From NCBI GenBank assembly GCA_030432235.1, contig JAUIHT010000012.1, positions 34,496 through 98,495 on the forward strand: a stretch of 64,000 nt of DNA, read 5' to 3'. Under the pieces are notes generated by a model. The model was not told the origin of the DNA. It saw only the letters and a program-made list of their open reading frames with translations, and did not search any database. A program made the position numbers and the translations under genes. This DNA is from Verrucomicrobiia bacterium (GTDB taxonomy: Bacteria > Verrucomicrobiota > Verrucomicrobiia > Opitutales > Cerasicoccaceae). This document shows, piece by piece, positions 44,168 to 53,543 of this stretch; the stretch's first letter is position 1, and each line of letters begins with the position of its first letter.

Positions 44168-45841
44168 TCACATCGCTACTGCTTCCGCTCCAAAAAGTGC
44201 TTCGATTTTAGCCTGTTCTGTTGCGCCTAAATCGGCTACGATCAATTTATCCTTTGCCCTAGAACAACAAACGTAGAATAGATTACGAGACCGTTTAGTG
44301 CGACCTTCGCTGGTATCTGTGCCAGTCAGTAGCTTACCAAAGGAATATTGGTTCCAATTCGCTCCAACATCATCAAGAATGACTAACACGTTCTGAAACT
44401 CGTCGCCCTTCACACCATGCTTGGTGGAATAAGGCAGGTCGTTTTGGAGAACAGCGCGATAGTTGCTGATTTCGATGTATGGAATGGCCAGTAGCTTGGC
44501 CATGAACGCCTGATGTTCAGCCTCAGGCGTTCCGTCTTCGGCGTGCTCAAGCTTCCCCGATATTCCTACTTCGAGTTCATCAAGTAACGGCACCAATTCG
44601 ACGACCTGGAGATGTTTGAGAACCGCTTCCACCGTCGCGTGGTTATCAACCAATGCGATTAAATCATTCAGTGCAGCCTTTACGCGCGATTTCTCTGCTT
44701 GTGCTGCAATTGGCTTGGGTCGATCGCTTATCAAGCTAATGGTGCGGCCAACTTTTCCTTGCCGCCAGGACTCCATGATGGGTTCAACCCGGTTGATGAA
44801 GAAAGCGGCGATTGGGTCTTCGCCGCTTTGGAAGCGGTCACGCGCGAAGCCGCTCCGTTCGTTGTAGGCAGTCCACAACGCCTCATAACCGGCCTTCCGG
44901 GCAATGAGCCGGTGGGTGAGGAAGAGCACTTTCAGCTCGCCTTCCAGTTCCCAGCCGAATTTAGCCTGTGCCTTTTCAACGGCCAGCGCGGTCATGTCGG
45001 CATTCGAGGCGATACCAGCCAGACTAACATATACGGCCTCGCCAGGAAGGTTATTGCCAGCAGGCTCCTGTTTGATGTCGGTACGCACATTATTGAGCAG
45101 ATTGATCACTGCTTTGGAACAGCGATAGTTCTCTTTCTTTTTTATCTGTACGAGCATGGATTGATGGTCAGGAGACAGTTCGCCCACTCCACCCGTGTAG
45201 ATACTCTGCATCTTGTCACCAAAGAAACCGAACAGCGGTGGTACATCCGTTTTAACAAGGTGGTCGAGCAGGACTGATACTACTAAGGGATCAGTGTCCT
45301 GATATTCATCTACAAATATGAATGGAAAACGTGCGGCCACCACTTTGGACAGCATCGGATGATTGCTGAACATGACATGTGCAACGCCAAGAAGATCGTC
45401 GTGGAATATGCGACCTTCCATGAAATTAGCACCACGATCGGAATAGCTGATACCTGAAACGTTCTTGAGGGCTTGCTCCAATTCCGTCTCATCCTGCTTA
45501 CGACGGCTTCGATTGGACAAGCTCGTGTTGAAGGACATGAGTGCTGGTTTCAACTCCTTTTGAAACGACTTTATCGCGGCCCAGAGAAAGTCGTGGATGG
45601 TGGAGACGACAAATAGCGAATCGTGCTCGGTTCGCTCGATAATCTCGTTTTTAGCGACGTTCGTGAAAGTGATACAAGCGACCCGTTGGCTGTCCGTCAC
45701 GGCTTTAGAACGATCAGCGCCGCGTAGGTAATCCAAAGCGCGAATGAGGGACGATGTTTTGCCCGACCCAGCTCCCGCGTCGATCAGGAAACTGCGGCGC
45801 GCCTTCAAGCATTCCAGAATTTTTGCGTCTGCATCGGTCAT
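44168..45841 (-). CDS. gajB: UvrD-like helicase, Gabija GajB-like
   Basis: SF1A helicase of 557 residues. Walker A AGAGSGKT is at 22-29, motif Ia ACITFTNVAKNEI, Walker B FIFVDEYQDTDP, motif III GFFGDKMQSIY, motif IV YRCS, and late motifs around KGDEFQNV and FYVCCSRAKDKL. Its start overlaps the stop of the upstream OLD-nuclease gene (TAATG at 45841), the standard GajA-GajB arrangement of Gabija anti-phage systems. The frame continues to 45967, but the extra 42 residues lie inside the partner gene. It is the downstream subunit. Confidence 0.8.
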   Translation of the reverse strand: MTDADAKILECLKARRSFLIDAGAGSGKTSSLIRALDYLRGADRSKAVTDSQRVACITFTNVAKNEIIERTEHDSLFVVSTIHDFLWAAIKSFQKELKPALMSFNTSLSNRSRRKQDETELEQALKNVSGISYSDRGANFMEGRIFHDDLLGVAHVMFSNHPMLSKVVAARFPFIFVDEYQDTDPLVVSVLLDHLVKTDVPPLFGFFGDKMQSIYTGGVGELSPDHQSMLVQIKKKENYRCSKAVINLLNNVRTDIKQEPAGNNLPGEAVYVSLAGIASNADMTALAVEKAQAKFGWELEGELKVLFLTHRLIARKAGYEALWTAYNERSGFARDRFQSGEDPIAAFFINRVEPIMESWRQGKVGRTISLISDRPKPIAAQAEKSRVKAALNDLIALVDNHATVEAVLKHLQVVELVPLLDELEVGISGKLEHAEDGTPEAEHQAFMAKLLAIPYIEISNYRAVLQNDLPYSTKHGVKGDEFQNVLVILDDVGANWNQYSFGKLLTGTDTSEGRTKRSRNLFYVCCSRAKDKLIVADLGATEQAKIEALFGAEAVAM

Positions 45842-47838
45842 TATTTTGATGGGTGCTGCGCGAGCCAGGTAAGTCCCTGCTCGATGTAGAGGGGGATGCT
45901 CCAACCGGGCTTGCTGATCAGGTCGAGGGCAAAATCCACTTTCCCGAGCTTGCCGCTCAAACCCCAAGCCTGTGCTGCAAGGCCAGCCTCCACCGCCTTC
46001 TTGATGGCAGCTTTAGTAGTGCTGAGTTTGGCATAGTTAGCTGATAGCCAGGAAATGTTGGCATAGATGAAAGCCTCCTCAAATGACCGACCGCAGTTGC
46101 CGTCCTGAGTCACCTGATAGGCAACTCGGATACATCCCTGAGTTTTCTCGGCTTCTTTACATGTCTTCAGTTCATCGACGGTCGTTTTCGCTGGAATCCA
46201 ATTGCGCAGGCAGACGTTACTCGTGCCTTTTCCGTCGGCGACCGGGCATTTCTCCCCCTTGTCATCGACGGAATCCAAGTCTGTAATGATCAGGCTCGGA
46301 ATGCCAATAAAATCAATGATCGGTTTGAACTTGTGGGCGTGACCGCCTCCAATCTCGGAGATGCTAATATATTGGCTGGTCAAGGTTTCGCAGCCTGCGG
46401 CTTTAGCGCGCTCTTCAATCATCATCGGTAACAGCAACCGCTCGACTTGGCCTTCTACAAAGATCGCCTTATCGGCGAAGAACAAGTCGCAATGAGTTAA
46501 GCGGATGTATCGCCGTAGGAACCCGAGAAGGTCGGGATCGTTCTTCGGCAGCGGGAGCTTCGACAAATCCCGCATGACAACCTCGCGTCCCACCCGTCGG
46601 AAATACCGAATCGGCTCAAACCCTGAATGAGCGATCATGTGTGACGAGTGTGTGGAAAGCAGAACCTGAGCAGTGGTGCCGCCGTCATTTTCCAGTGCCT
46701 TTGAAATCTCGCTGATGAAAACCGTCTCCATCTGTGGATGCAAATGCGCCTCTGGTTCTTCAATCGCGATGATATGCACGCGAGGCTTCTCGCCTTGGAC
46801 CGCATCGAGGGCCGCCCGGAAAGATTCGAGTTGGAGCACGATGTAGATGAGGTTCTTGTAGCCAAGCCCATTATACTTTTCTGGAAGCTCAAACTCCTCC
46901 ATCACACCCTCCTTACCGACATGTTCGCTGGCGTAGAAGATGCGCGCATTGTCCCGGTAAATCGTCTCGGCACTCATCTCTGCCCGAACACGGAGGTCGG
47001 GGGCTGTCTGGCCAGGCGGGTATCCGAAGCTCTGAAGACGCTTCGTGAGACGACCGAAAGCACGACTGTATTTATCAGTCAGGTCACTCGCACTCTCCGT
47101 AAGGGCATTTTCGATCGCCTGATAGCCAGCGGCATCATCAACCCGGTAAAAGCGTTCATAGTGATCGTGCAGCAGCTTAGAGAGCTTTGCCGATCTGCTG
47201 CCTTCGTCATCATCCACGTGGCGCTGCGCGGGCACAATATCGATGCGCAGAAGCGGTTTTAGTTGCCCGCTTTCCTCCATGGCTTCGACTTCCTTACCGT
47301 CCAAGGAGACCTTGAAGAAAGTCCGCTTGAAGTAGTCGCGGAAGCTGTCCCGAAGAAATTCGCAAAGATTTTGATCCTTGCGTTGCCGGTTCTCGAAATC
47401 GTCAAGCAGCCTCTTGGCGTTCTCCAACGCGTATTCAATCCGCAGCCGGACCTTGTTGGTGCCTGGGGTCAGGTCCATCAAAAGCTGTGTGGCACCGACC
47501 AGATCGGCTGGATCTTCATCGTAGGCAAAAGTTAGATCCACCCGCATACGCGGTGCGAAGCGCTTCAGGATCGCGATTTTCTTCTCCGAATCGGCGCTGA
47601 TTCCGAGCAGTGTTTCGATCCGTTTCAGGTCTCGGTGCCGTAACTGTGAGAGGTCGTGAAATGAAATCTTTGGAGACTCTCCCCACACTCCTACAAAGAG
47701 ACGAAGCGCGTCCATAACGGATGTCTTTCCGCTGTTGTTTGGCCCCACAAAAATTGTAGTCGTCTTTTCCTTCGCGAGGTCAATAGACAGTCGACGCAGT
47801 AGCCTGAAATTCCTGACTTTAATCGTTTCTAGGCGCAT
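45841..47838 (-). CDS. gajA: OLD-family ATP-dependent endonuclease, Gabija GajA-like
   Basis: A 665-residue ABC-type ATPase fused to a TOPRIM nuclease. Walker A GPNNSGKT is at 32-39; the Walker B region is IAIEEPEAHLHPQ, followed by LLSTHSSHMI. The TOPRIM domain has the metal-binding KAIFVEGQVE and IITDLDSVD. In Gabija the GajA tetramer nicks phage DNA when nucleotides are depleted, with GajB. The protein is longer than the founding GajA (about 580 residues) through extra sequence in both the ATPase insert and the C-terminus. The start is the ATG at 47838; an upstream extension lacks coding character. Confidence 0.82.
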   Translation of the reverse strand: MRLETIKVRNFRLLRRLSIDLAKEKTTTIFVGPNNSGKTSVMDALRLFVGVWGESPKISFHDLSQLRHRDLKRIETLLGISADSEKKIAILKRFAPRMRVDLTFAYDEDPADLVGATQLLMDLTPGTNKVRLRIEYALENAKRLLDDFENRQRKDQNLCEFLRDSFRDYFKRTFFKVSLDGKEVEAMEESGQLKPLLRIDIVPAQRHVDDDEGSRSAKLSKLLHDHYERFYRVDDAAGYQAIENALTESASDLTDKYSRAFGRLTKRLQSFGYPPGQTAPDLRVRAEMSAETIYRDNARIFYASEHVGKEGVMEEFELPEKYNGLGYKNLIYIVLQLESFRAALDAVQGEKPRVHIIAIEEPEAHLHPQMETVFISEISKALENDGGTTAQVLLSTHSSHMIAHSGFEPIRYFRRVGREVVMRDLSKLPLPKNDPDLLGFLRRYIRLTHCDLFFADKAIFVEGQVERLLLPMMIEERAKAAGCETLTSQYISISEIGGGHAHKFKPIIDFIGIPSLIITDLDSVDDKGEKCPVADGKGTSNVCLRNWIPAKTTVDELKTCKEAEKTQGCIRVAYQVTQDGNCGRSFEEAFIYANISWLSANYAKLSTTKAAIKKAVEAGLAAQAWGLSGKLGKVDFALDLISKPGWSIPLYIEQGLTWLAQHPSK

Positions 47839-48142
47839 AGATAAGTAGTCTGCCCCCAGCAGGGTATGATAGGAAATAAGGCAACTCATCTTGGCAATTG
47901 TCCATATTAATCGGCATCAATCATTTATCTTCTTCTGCGGTCCGTTTGCGCATCTTGACGACAGATAGACATGAATTAGCGGTCCTACGTGGTGGTGCTT
48001 CACCTCAAGCCTTTGATGGGCAAAAGAGATGACAGATAAAATACTGATGGAACAGACATCCTCAATCTTCCAAATAGTACTAGATGCGTGTGTTGTAAAA
48101 TGGTGATAATCTATAAATTTCAGGGGCATTTTCCAGATTGGC
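47839..48142. other. Region upstream of the Gabija-like pair, no gene recognised
   Basis: About 300 AT-rich bases that must contain the promoter of the gajA-gajB-like pair. A minus-strand frame of 88 codons (47917-48183) crosses it but overlaps the neighbouring gene and has no recognisable features. Confidence 0.35.
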
Positions 48143-48898
48143 TCATGGCTTCTTCGGCGCGCCAGGAGTGGAATCCAGAGCAATACCGCTAGAGCGGCAG
48201 AAACTGCGTAGGGTCTTCGTGGTCGGCATTTCGTTTACTCCAATCTCCGTCTCGAAATAGCGAACAAACTCGCGCATCGGATATTTGTCCTTGGGGTGCT
48301 CCAAAATATAGAGCAGCAGGTGAAATTGCCACCATTGGCCGGGATCGTGGTTCCACTGGCCGTTTTCCCGAAATTCCTCATTCTTGAGAAATCGGAGGAA
48401 ATCAGCTATTTCCTGGAAAAAGTCTGTTCGGTTCTCCGCAATGGCTTGGCTCAGGTATTCGAGCGTTAATTGCTTCAATCGAGCATCCGGCGATTGGCCG
48501 GGACGGGCCATGTACCTTTTCCAGGCACGCACCATAAGGTAGACGCCGAGCTCCCGGTTTCCTGATTTATATTTCTCCAGGAGGACCAGCAGTTCTCTAC
48601 GGCTCAGACCACCGTGGGACTGTCTCAGATGCTTTTCTACCTGTTGAGACGAAAGCGAGCCAGAAGAGGCCAATCTATGGTCTATCTTGCTATCTAGAGA
48701 TGACTCTTCGTTATGGCCGATCTGGCCAAAAGAAACCGGGGAGTTTTCTACAAATTGCCGAATCCGCTGCTTTAAGCTCTCAGAGGACTGCCAAAGAATG
48801 AGAAATTCGGCAAAATTTGCTTCAGTTTCACTGCCCATCGCCTTTCGCAAGAAGGCTTCGAAGTCGATTAACGGACTATTCTTAGCTGGAGTTTTCAT
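48143..48898 (-). CDS. Uncharacterised helical protein at the ICE right end
   Basis: A 251-residue soluble, strongly helical protein from the ATG at 48898 (an upstream extension to 48988 is not convincing). Segments include a charged N-terminus (LIDFEAFLRKAMGSE), a middle Gln/Ser-rich linker (SSLDSKIDHRLASSG), and a C-terminal part with WQFHLLLYILEHPKDKYPMREFVRYFETE, followed by a short basic end resembling a DNA-binding helix (TKTLRSFCRSSGI). I do not recognise the family. It is the last gene before the tRNA-fragment attachment site; ICE-end genes are often regulators or excision factors, but this is unproven. Confidence 0.55.
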   Translation of the reverse strand: MKTPAKNSPLIDFEAFLRKAMGSETEANFAEFLILWQSSESLKQRIRQFVENSPVSFGQIGHNEESSLDSKIDHRLASSGSLSSQQVEKHLRQSHGGLSRRELLVLLEKYKSGNRELGVYLMVRAWKRYMARPGQSPDARLKQLTLEYLSQAIAENRTDFFQEIADFLRFLKNEEFRENGQWNHDPGQWWQFHLLLYILEHPKDKYPMREFVRYFETEIGVNEMPTTKTLRSFCRSSGIALDSTPGAPKKP

Positions 48899-49186
48899 GA
48901 GATGGCAAAGCTGATTAAAGCTGCACGGACTACCTCGAAAGGTCAACGCCACTATAGTTGCAATTGGGATAATAAAGTGTAAAACCAAGGGTCAATAAAC
49001 TGGCTCACTGAGACAGTACCAAGTCATTCGGAGGCAATTCTTACACTTAAAGCATCCGAAAAGCCCTTGAAAATATTCAGTTAAAATCAGTAAATAAATG
49101 CCCCAAAAACACCCAAAAACCACTGAATTTGACAAAACCAATAATCCATAATTTCCTATATTTCAATAACTTGCACAATATATATG

Positions 49187-49214
49187 GCGGGTTCGAGTCC
49201 CGTCCATCCCGCCA
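49187..49214 (+). other. tRNA 3'-end fragment, probable ICE attachment site (attR)
   Basis: The bases read as a complete T-arm (GCGGG TTCGAGT CCCGT), the 3' acceptor strand CCATCCC, discriminator G and CCA. No D-arm, anticodon arm or 5' acceptor precedes it, so only the 3' end is present. It most resembles the 3' end of tRNA-Asp. A terminator hairpin follows at once. This is the pattern left when an element integrates into the 3' end of a tRNA gene, and the conjugation genes lie on its left. Confidence 0.8.
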
Positions 49215-49220
49215 CTTTTT

Positions 49221-49243
49221 AGCCCGCATATGCGGGCTTTTTT
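49221..49243 (+). terminator. Rho-independent terminator behind the tRNA fragment
   Basis: The perfect 18-base palindrome AGCCCGCATATGCGGGCT (49221-49238) is followed by a T-run. It directly follows the tRNA 3' fragment and is presumably the original chromosomal tRNA terminator, which places host DNA on its right. Confidence 0.8.
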
Positions 49244-49755
49244 GTGCGCAAATCCTACTAATGATAAACAACTTAGGGTCTGCCACCCAGACTAGGTCGG
49301 ACGATTAGAAAGCGGTAGGGCTAATCGTTTGCTCAAGATCAGCAAGTTTACCAAGTCGAGCGGAAAGGCAGTTTAGCGACAACCTACTACACTCAGCGGA
49401 AGGCAGACCAGCAAGAGTGTTCCAACCAGAAGCGATGCCGCAGTTGCGGCAACAGAAATTGGAGATCAGACGGCTTAACGATAGGGCTGAATGCCGAACC
49501 ATCTTTATGCCCCTCACACATGACCAGAACCAGAACGCAATCGCTGCCATTTGGGTTACTTAGTAGCTCCTACTTTAAAAAGTATTACATTGTGGGTAGA
49601 CCATTTTATCGCTCACAACGCTTAGCCCAGTGATGACGTGGGCAACTAAGCCCCTCCAAACACCGCGAAGTCGGCAGAGGAAACACTGGCGTGTTCTTGT
49701 CGTTTGATGTGTCATGAGCCCAGGCACAACAGTGACACCATTGATGTACAAGCTT
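49244..49755. other. Intergenic region at the host side of the attachment site
   Basis: About 510 bases with no convincing gene. A minus-strand frame of 81 codons (49305-49550) has no recognisable domain or start signal. It could hold remnants of older integrations, but I see no inverted-repeat ends. Confidence 0.4.
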
Positions 49756-50922
49756 CTATACTATCTCTGCTATAGCCACTCTGCGGCCTTCAAGGTACGA
49801 CTTCGCGGCCGCCAAGCAAGTCCTGGTTGCCAGGACTGCATCCTCAACGGCACAAACCGGGCCACGCTCCCCGCGAATTTCACGCATAAACTCCGTCAGC
49901 ATACGGCGATGCCCCTTATCGGGTTCAGCTGAAAACTGCAACATGGTGTCGCCTGCGCTAGAGGCGTCCTCACATGCTGCCCGTTTTTTCGCCAACCATC
50001 CGTGCACCCCCCCCTCAGTACCGATTTTGGCATGGCGATCATTTAGCATGGGATAGCGGATAACTGAAGCAGCATCAGCGATCCCTCCTGTCCTGACCTC
50101 AAGCATGTGATCACAGACAACGACTCCCCCCTGTCCGATGGCCTCCAGCAATTCTTTGGGATACCCAAAGGAACCTGTACTGGCCATCGTAACTGTAGCC
50201 ATACCACCATTTTCGTAGTGCACGATAATGGCATGATTAAGCACGCCTTGTCCGGCACACAGAACACTCACCGGAGTGGAATCCATAAACCAATTTGCCA
50301 AATCAACAAAGTGGGTGCCCTCAGACAGGAGCAACCCGACCTTTCGGTTCAGGTCGTTTTGCAAGTGGACGCTCTTCCAGCTCCTCCAGTCGTCGTTTAT
50401 CCTAATCGAAATGACGGGTGCTCCGGGGTTTTCTCCAACATCCATGCTCTCCCAACCGGGCCGCTCAAACCGCCAAGGGCAAGACACCGGACTTCTCATA
50501 TGTGAGACAAAAATTTCACGTGCATCCTGCATTGCCGGCGCACTACGCCTGTTATGCCCGACGCAAAAAGGTATGTTTGACTCCTGAACAATTTGCTGAA
50601 TCGCCAGCGCATTTTCCAAGGTATCCGCCAAGGGTTTTTCCATATAGACGGGTTTACCGGCTCGGGCCGCCGCTTCAACGATAGGCACTCGAAAGGCCTC
50701 CGTAGTGGCAACTATTATCGCATCTACCTCAGGGTCCGCAATAGCTTCAAGAAAGTCACGTGTCGTCTTCGTGGGCTTGTAGACTTGAGCGGCATCCAGG
50801 TTCGCATCGCTAATGTCACAACAGGTATGAAACTCTGCATCTTTGATTGAGAGCAAGTTGGGCATATGCATCTGCCGGGCTAGCATACCACAACCGATAA
50901 CAGCAAAATTTATCTTCTTCAT
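49756..50922 (-). CDS. Gfo/Idh/MocA-family oxidoreductase
   Basis: A 388-residue NAD(P)-dependent sugar or inositol-type dehydrogenase. The Rossmann motif GCGMLA is at 10-15, and the family motif EKP at 95-97 carries the lysine that binds cofactor and substrate. The C-terminal substrate domain has conserved HFVDLANW and GGMATVTMAS. The start is the ATG at 50922; a TTG two codons earlier is less likely. It is co-directional with and 9 bases from the hydrolase gene, and belongs to a sugar-catabolic operon. Substrate is unknown. Confidence 0.85.
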   Translation of the reverse strand: MKKINFAVIGCGMLARQMHMPNLLSIKDAEFHTCCDISDANLDAAQVYKPTKTTRDFLEAIADPEVDAIIVATTEAFRVPIVEAAARAGKPVYMEKPLADTLENALAIQQIVQESNIPFCVGHNRRSAPAMQDAREIFVSHMRSPVSCPWRFERPGWESMDVGENPGAPVISIRINDDWRSWKSVHLQNDLNRKVGLLLSEGTHFVDLANWFMDSTPVSVLCAGQGVLNHAIIVHYENGGMATVTMASTGSFGYPKELLEAIGQGGVVVCDHMLEVRTGGIADAASVIRYPMLNDRHAKIGTEGGVHGWLAKKRAACEDASSAGDTMLQFSAEPDKGHRRMLTEFMREIRGERGPVCAVEDAVLATRTCLAAAKSYLEGRRVAIAEIV

Positions 50923-50931
50923 AATCAAACG

Positions 50932-51780
50932 TTATTTGGCCGATATTCCCACCGGCTTGACACTAGTTGATTGCTCAGTTTCAGATGGTATTTGCGCGAG
51001 CTTTAACCTGTCTAAAAACATAAGCATATCCTGAAATGCATCCCCCTGAGCACGACGGTGGATATCGTAAAAGAAGCCGTGCTCGGCCGAGCTATAAATA
51101 TTGTATTCCGCACGTCCCCCCTGTGCCCGTATTCGCTCTACTAACTTTATCGTAAGCGAGTTGGGAAACATATGCTCGCACTCGCCGAGCATAAACAGAA
51201 TCGGAGGCGAGTCCACCGTAGTGTACTGCTCAGGCGAGACCAAACGGTAGCATTCCGGGTCCGTAGCAAAATCCTTTCCGACCGCTAGCTGCATAGACTC
51301 CCAACTCCCCGGAAATATATCATCCCATGGCTCGAATGTTATCGGCGCACAACTTGCAACAATGCCCGCAATATCAAGAGATGCACCATCGTACTGCTCT
51401 CCACATATCCCAACAGGAGCCAACCCGGCCAGCAGCGCAAGGTGTCCGCCAGCCGATGAGCCATAGAGAACAAAAGACTGATGAAGCCCCTGAGCTTTCA
51501 GACGAGTGCTGGCACTTGCCATGCCTTCACGAACATCAGCTAACTGCTCAGATACCGACACCCCCTTAAGGCGGTAATCAACAGAGACACACGGGTAGCC
51601 CTTCTTGTAGAATGAATACATCAGGGTATGCATGTCCCCACGCGAACCAAGCCTCCACCCTCCGCCATGAATAAAGACCAGCGTCATGGGCTGGACCTCT
51701 CGTTCGCTAGGTATCCAGAGGTCAATTGCCCTACCTGACTGAGGCGGGCAGTCCAAGTACATTGATGTGAATGTTATCAT
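50932..51780 (-). CDS. Alpha/beta hydrolase (carbohydrate-esterase-like)
   Basis: A 282-residue alpha/beta hydrolase of the HSL/BD-FAE type. The oxyanion motif HGGGW is at 38-42, the nucleophile elbow G-x-S-x-G at 107-111 has Ser 109, the acid lies after ILFMLGECEHMF, and the His is in AEHGFFYD. No signal peptide. Likely a small esterase, perhaps removing acyl groups from a sugar acid. It lies between the FAD oxidoreductase and the Gfo/Idh gene. Confidence 0.85.
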   Translation of the reverse strand: MITFTSMYLDCPPQSGRAIDLWIPSEREVQPMTLVFIHGGGWRLGSRGDMHTLMYSFYKKGYPCVSVDYRLKGVSVSEQLADVREGMASASTRLKAQGLHQSFVLYGSSAGGHLALLAGLAPVGICGEQYDGASLDIAGIVASCAPITFEPWDDIFPGSWESMQLAVGKDFATDPECYRLVSPEQYTTVDSPPILFMLGECEHMFPNSLTIKLVERIRAQGGRAEYNIYSSAEHGFFYDIHRRAQGDAFQDMLMFLDRLKLAQIPSETEQSTSVKPVGISAK

Positions 51781-51912
51781 AGGACGAATGAGATCAACTT
51801 GCCTGGCTGCGCACCTGTATGGCCATCAAGGTGGAGGCTGCTGGTTAAGCTACTTGAATGGGTGAAAAAGACATGTTGTAACTGAGAAGCTTCTTTTTCA
51901 GTTCGAGAAAAG

Positions 51913-53538
51913 CTAAGCCTTGATTGCCTCATAGTACTCACGCTGGTGGCGACTCGACCACTCCAGCTCAAACCCATGATCCACAAGGTTAGTCTGAAAA
52001 TCGGAGAGTAAGCCTGATTTCTCCCATACCTGCTTGGGAACCACATCGTGCGTAAGGCAGAATGAAGCCAGACATCCGGCCGCCTCCCCTATCGTCCACT
52101 CTGTAGGATGCAGTCGGTAGCAGCCATTCGTGATGTGTGTGGTTCCGATATTCTTTGCCGCGGCAATCAGGTTAATATCATCCTGGGGGATTAAAGCTCC
52201 CAGCGGAATCTGAAAGGGAAGAGTCGGGATATCGATATAGTTTTTACCATCCGAACTGGGGTGCAGATCAATGGGGTACCACCCGACACCAACCGAATCT
52301 TTCATAGCATCAGGCCAATTCCAGTCCCTGGCATGTGCGCCGACGTGATTTTCAGTCACCGTAGTCAAGGCGCTGATCCGTCTAGACTCACGGATGTAAG
52401 GGGCCTTGGCCAACCCATCTTTCGTTCCGGTAATATCAGGCCTCAAATACAAGCCATGATAGCCAGCCCCACCATCGGGTCGGGGGGCCTCGTTCTGAAG
52501 CCAATAGGCAAAGCTCAAGGAAAGCTGTCTTGCACCTTCGAGGATACGCTCAGTTTCTTGAGACGAAGCACCAATCAGATTGCCTTCGAGGTAATCGTTC
52601 TGCGGCCAGTTAATCAGGGTGATTTCGTGCCACTGATCCGGCTCCGAAAATACTTCTTTAGACAAAATCCTGCGATAGCCCCACAAGTTCCACCCATTCG
52701 GCTTTTCCTCTGATGCAAAAAGTGGAAACTCGATCGGCTCGCAGGTAGGCGGGTGACAATAGCGCAAACTAAGTAATGAGCCACTCCAGGCTGGCTCCAT
52801 CTTTGGGGTAAAGCTGCGCCAGTACTCGTACTGTTTTGGCTTGGGGATTGCATACTCATCCCGCAACGCTGTAGCAGCGGCATCGTATCCCATCGGGAAG
52901 CACCATGTAAAGGCCTGTACGTTTTCAGGCTCGGGATCACCGGAAACGGCATGCAGCTCACCAGTATCGCGACAAGATTCTGCCCCAGTCACATATCCGA
53001 CCTTGGCCAATGGAAGGAGGTCCCCCAGCTCAGTCGCGTCCAGGACATAGTCAGCCTCGATCCAAATGCCCGTACCCTCTTGAGTATCCAGCATCTCCAC
53101 AGCCTGGATGCGCCCCTCTGATAGCGATACCGACTTTGGCACCCGATTATACAAAACTAGCAGCTTTCCTGATACAATCGCAGGCATGAGCATCTCCTCA
53201 ATAACCCGGGCCCCAATCTCTGGCAGGTGACACAACTTTGAAACGAACCCCATCCCCGGATTAAGGTGCTGATTAGCATGTGCTGATGTGGAAAGTGGGA
53301 AGGCTCGTCGATAATAGTCACGTATCCGCCGCCTGAGCTCGGCATAACGTCGTGTCCTTCCACTTTCCTCGATCCACATATGCTCGTCAGCAGGCACAGC
53401 CTGAGAGCTGATCTGCCCTCCTAGCCAGTCTGTTTCTTCCGTCAGGATAACTTGAAAACCGTGGTCCGTAGCTGCCAACGCAGCAGCCACACCTCCAAGT
53501 CCCCCGCCAACGACGAGAATTTGCGTCTTGTAGCCCAT
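51913..53538 (-). CDS. FAD-dependent oxidoreductase (FAD_oxidored type)
   Basis: A 541-residue flavoprotein. The dinucleotide-binding motif VVGGGLGG is at 9-16, followed by EETDWLGGQISSQ and a later YVLDATELGDLLPLA. This family is strongly expanded in Verrucomicrobiota and Planctomycetota, often near glycan-degradation genes, and is thought to oxidise sugars or sugar-derived acids. It has no secretion signal. It lies five bases after the 980-residue secreted protein gene, suggesting one operon. Confidence 0.85.
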   Translation of the reverse strand: MGYKTQILVVGGGLGGVAAALAATDHGFQVILTEETDWLGGQISSQAVPADEHMWIEESGRTRRYAELRRRIRDYYRRAFPLSTSAHANQHLNPGMGFVSKLCHLPEIGARVIEEMLMPAIVSGKLLVLYNRVPKSVSLSEGRIQAVEMLDTQEGTGIWIEADYVLDATELGDLLPLAKVGYVTGAESCRDTGELHAVSGDPEPENVQAFTWCFPMGYDAAATALRDEYAIPKPKQYEYWRSFTPKMEPAWSGSLLSLRYCHPPTCEPIEFPLFASEEKPNGWNLWGYRRILSKEVFSEPDQWHEITLINWPQNDYLEGNLIGASSQETERILEGARQLSLSFAYWLQNEAPRPDGGAGYHGLYLRPDITGTKDGLAKAPYIRESRRISALTTVTENHVGAHARDWNWPDAMKDSVGVGWYPIDLHPSSDGKNYIDIPTLPFQIPLGALIPQDDINLIAAAKNIGTTHITNGCYRLHPTEWTIGEAAGCLASFCLTHDVVPKQVWEKSGLLSDFQTNLVDHGFELEWSSRHQREYYEAIKA

Positions 53539-53543
53539 ATATA

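Noticed and set aside
46738..47262. Plus-strand frame of 174 codons
   Set aside because: Antisense to the GajA-like gene.
47917..48183. Minus-strand frame of 88 codons
   Set aside because: Overlaps the 3' end of the 251-residue gene and lacks recognisable features.
49077..49286. Minus-strand 69-codon frame containing WRDGRDSNP
   Set aside because: It is the antisense translation of the tRNA 3' fragment and terminator, a well-known source of false proteins.
49305..49550. Minus-strand frame of 81 codons in the post-attachment gap
   Set aside because: No domain, start signal or neighbour to support it.
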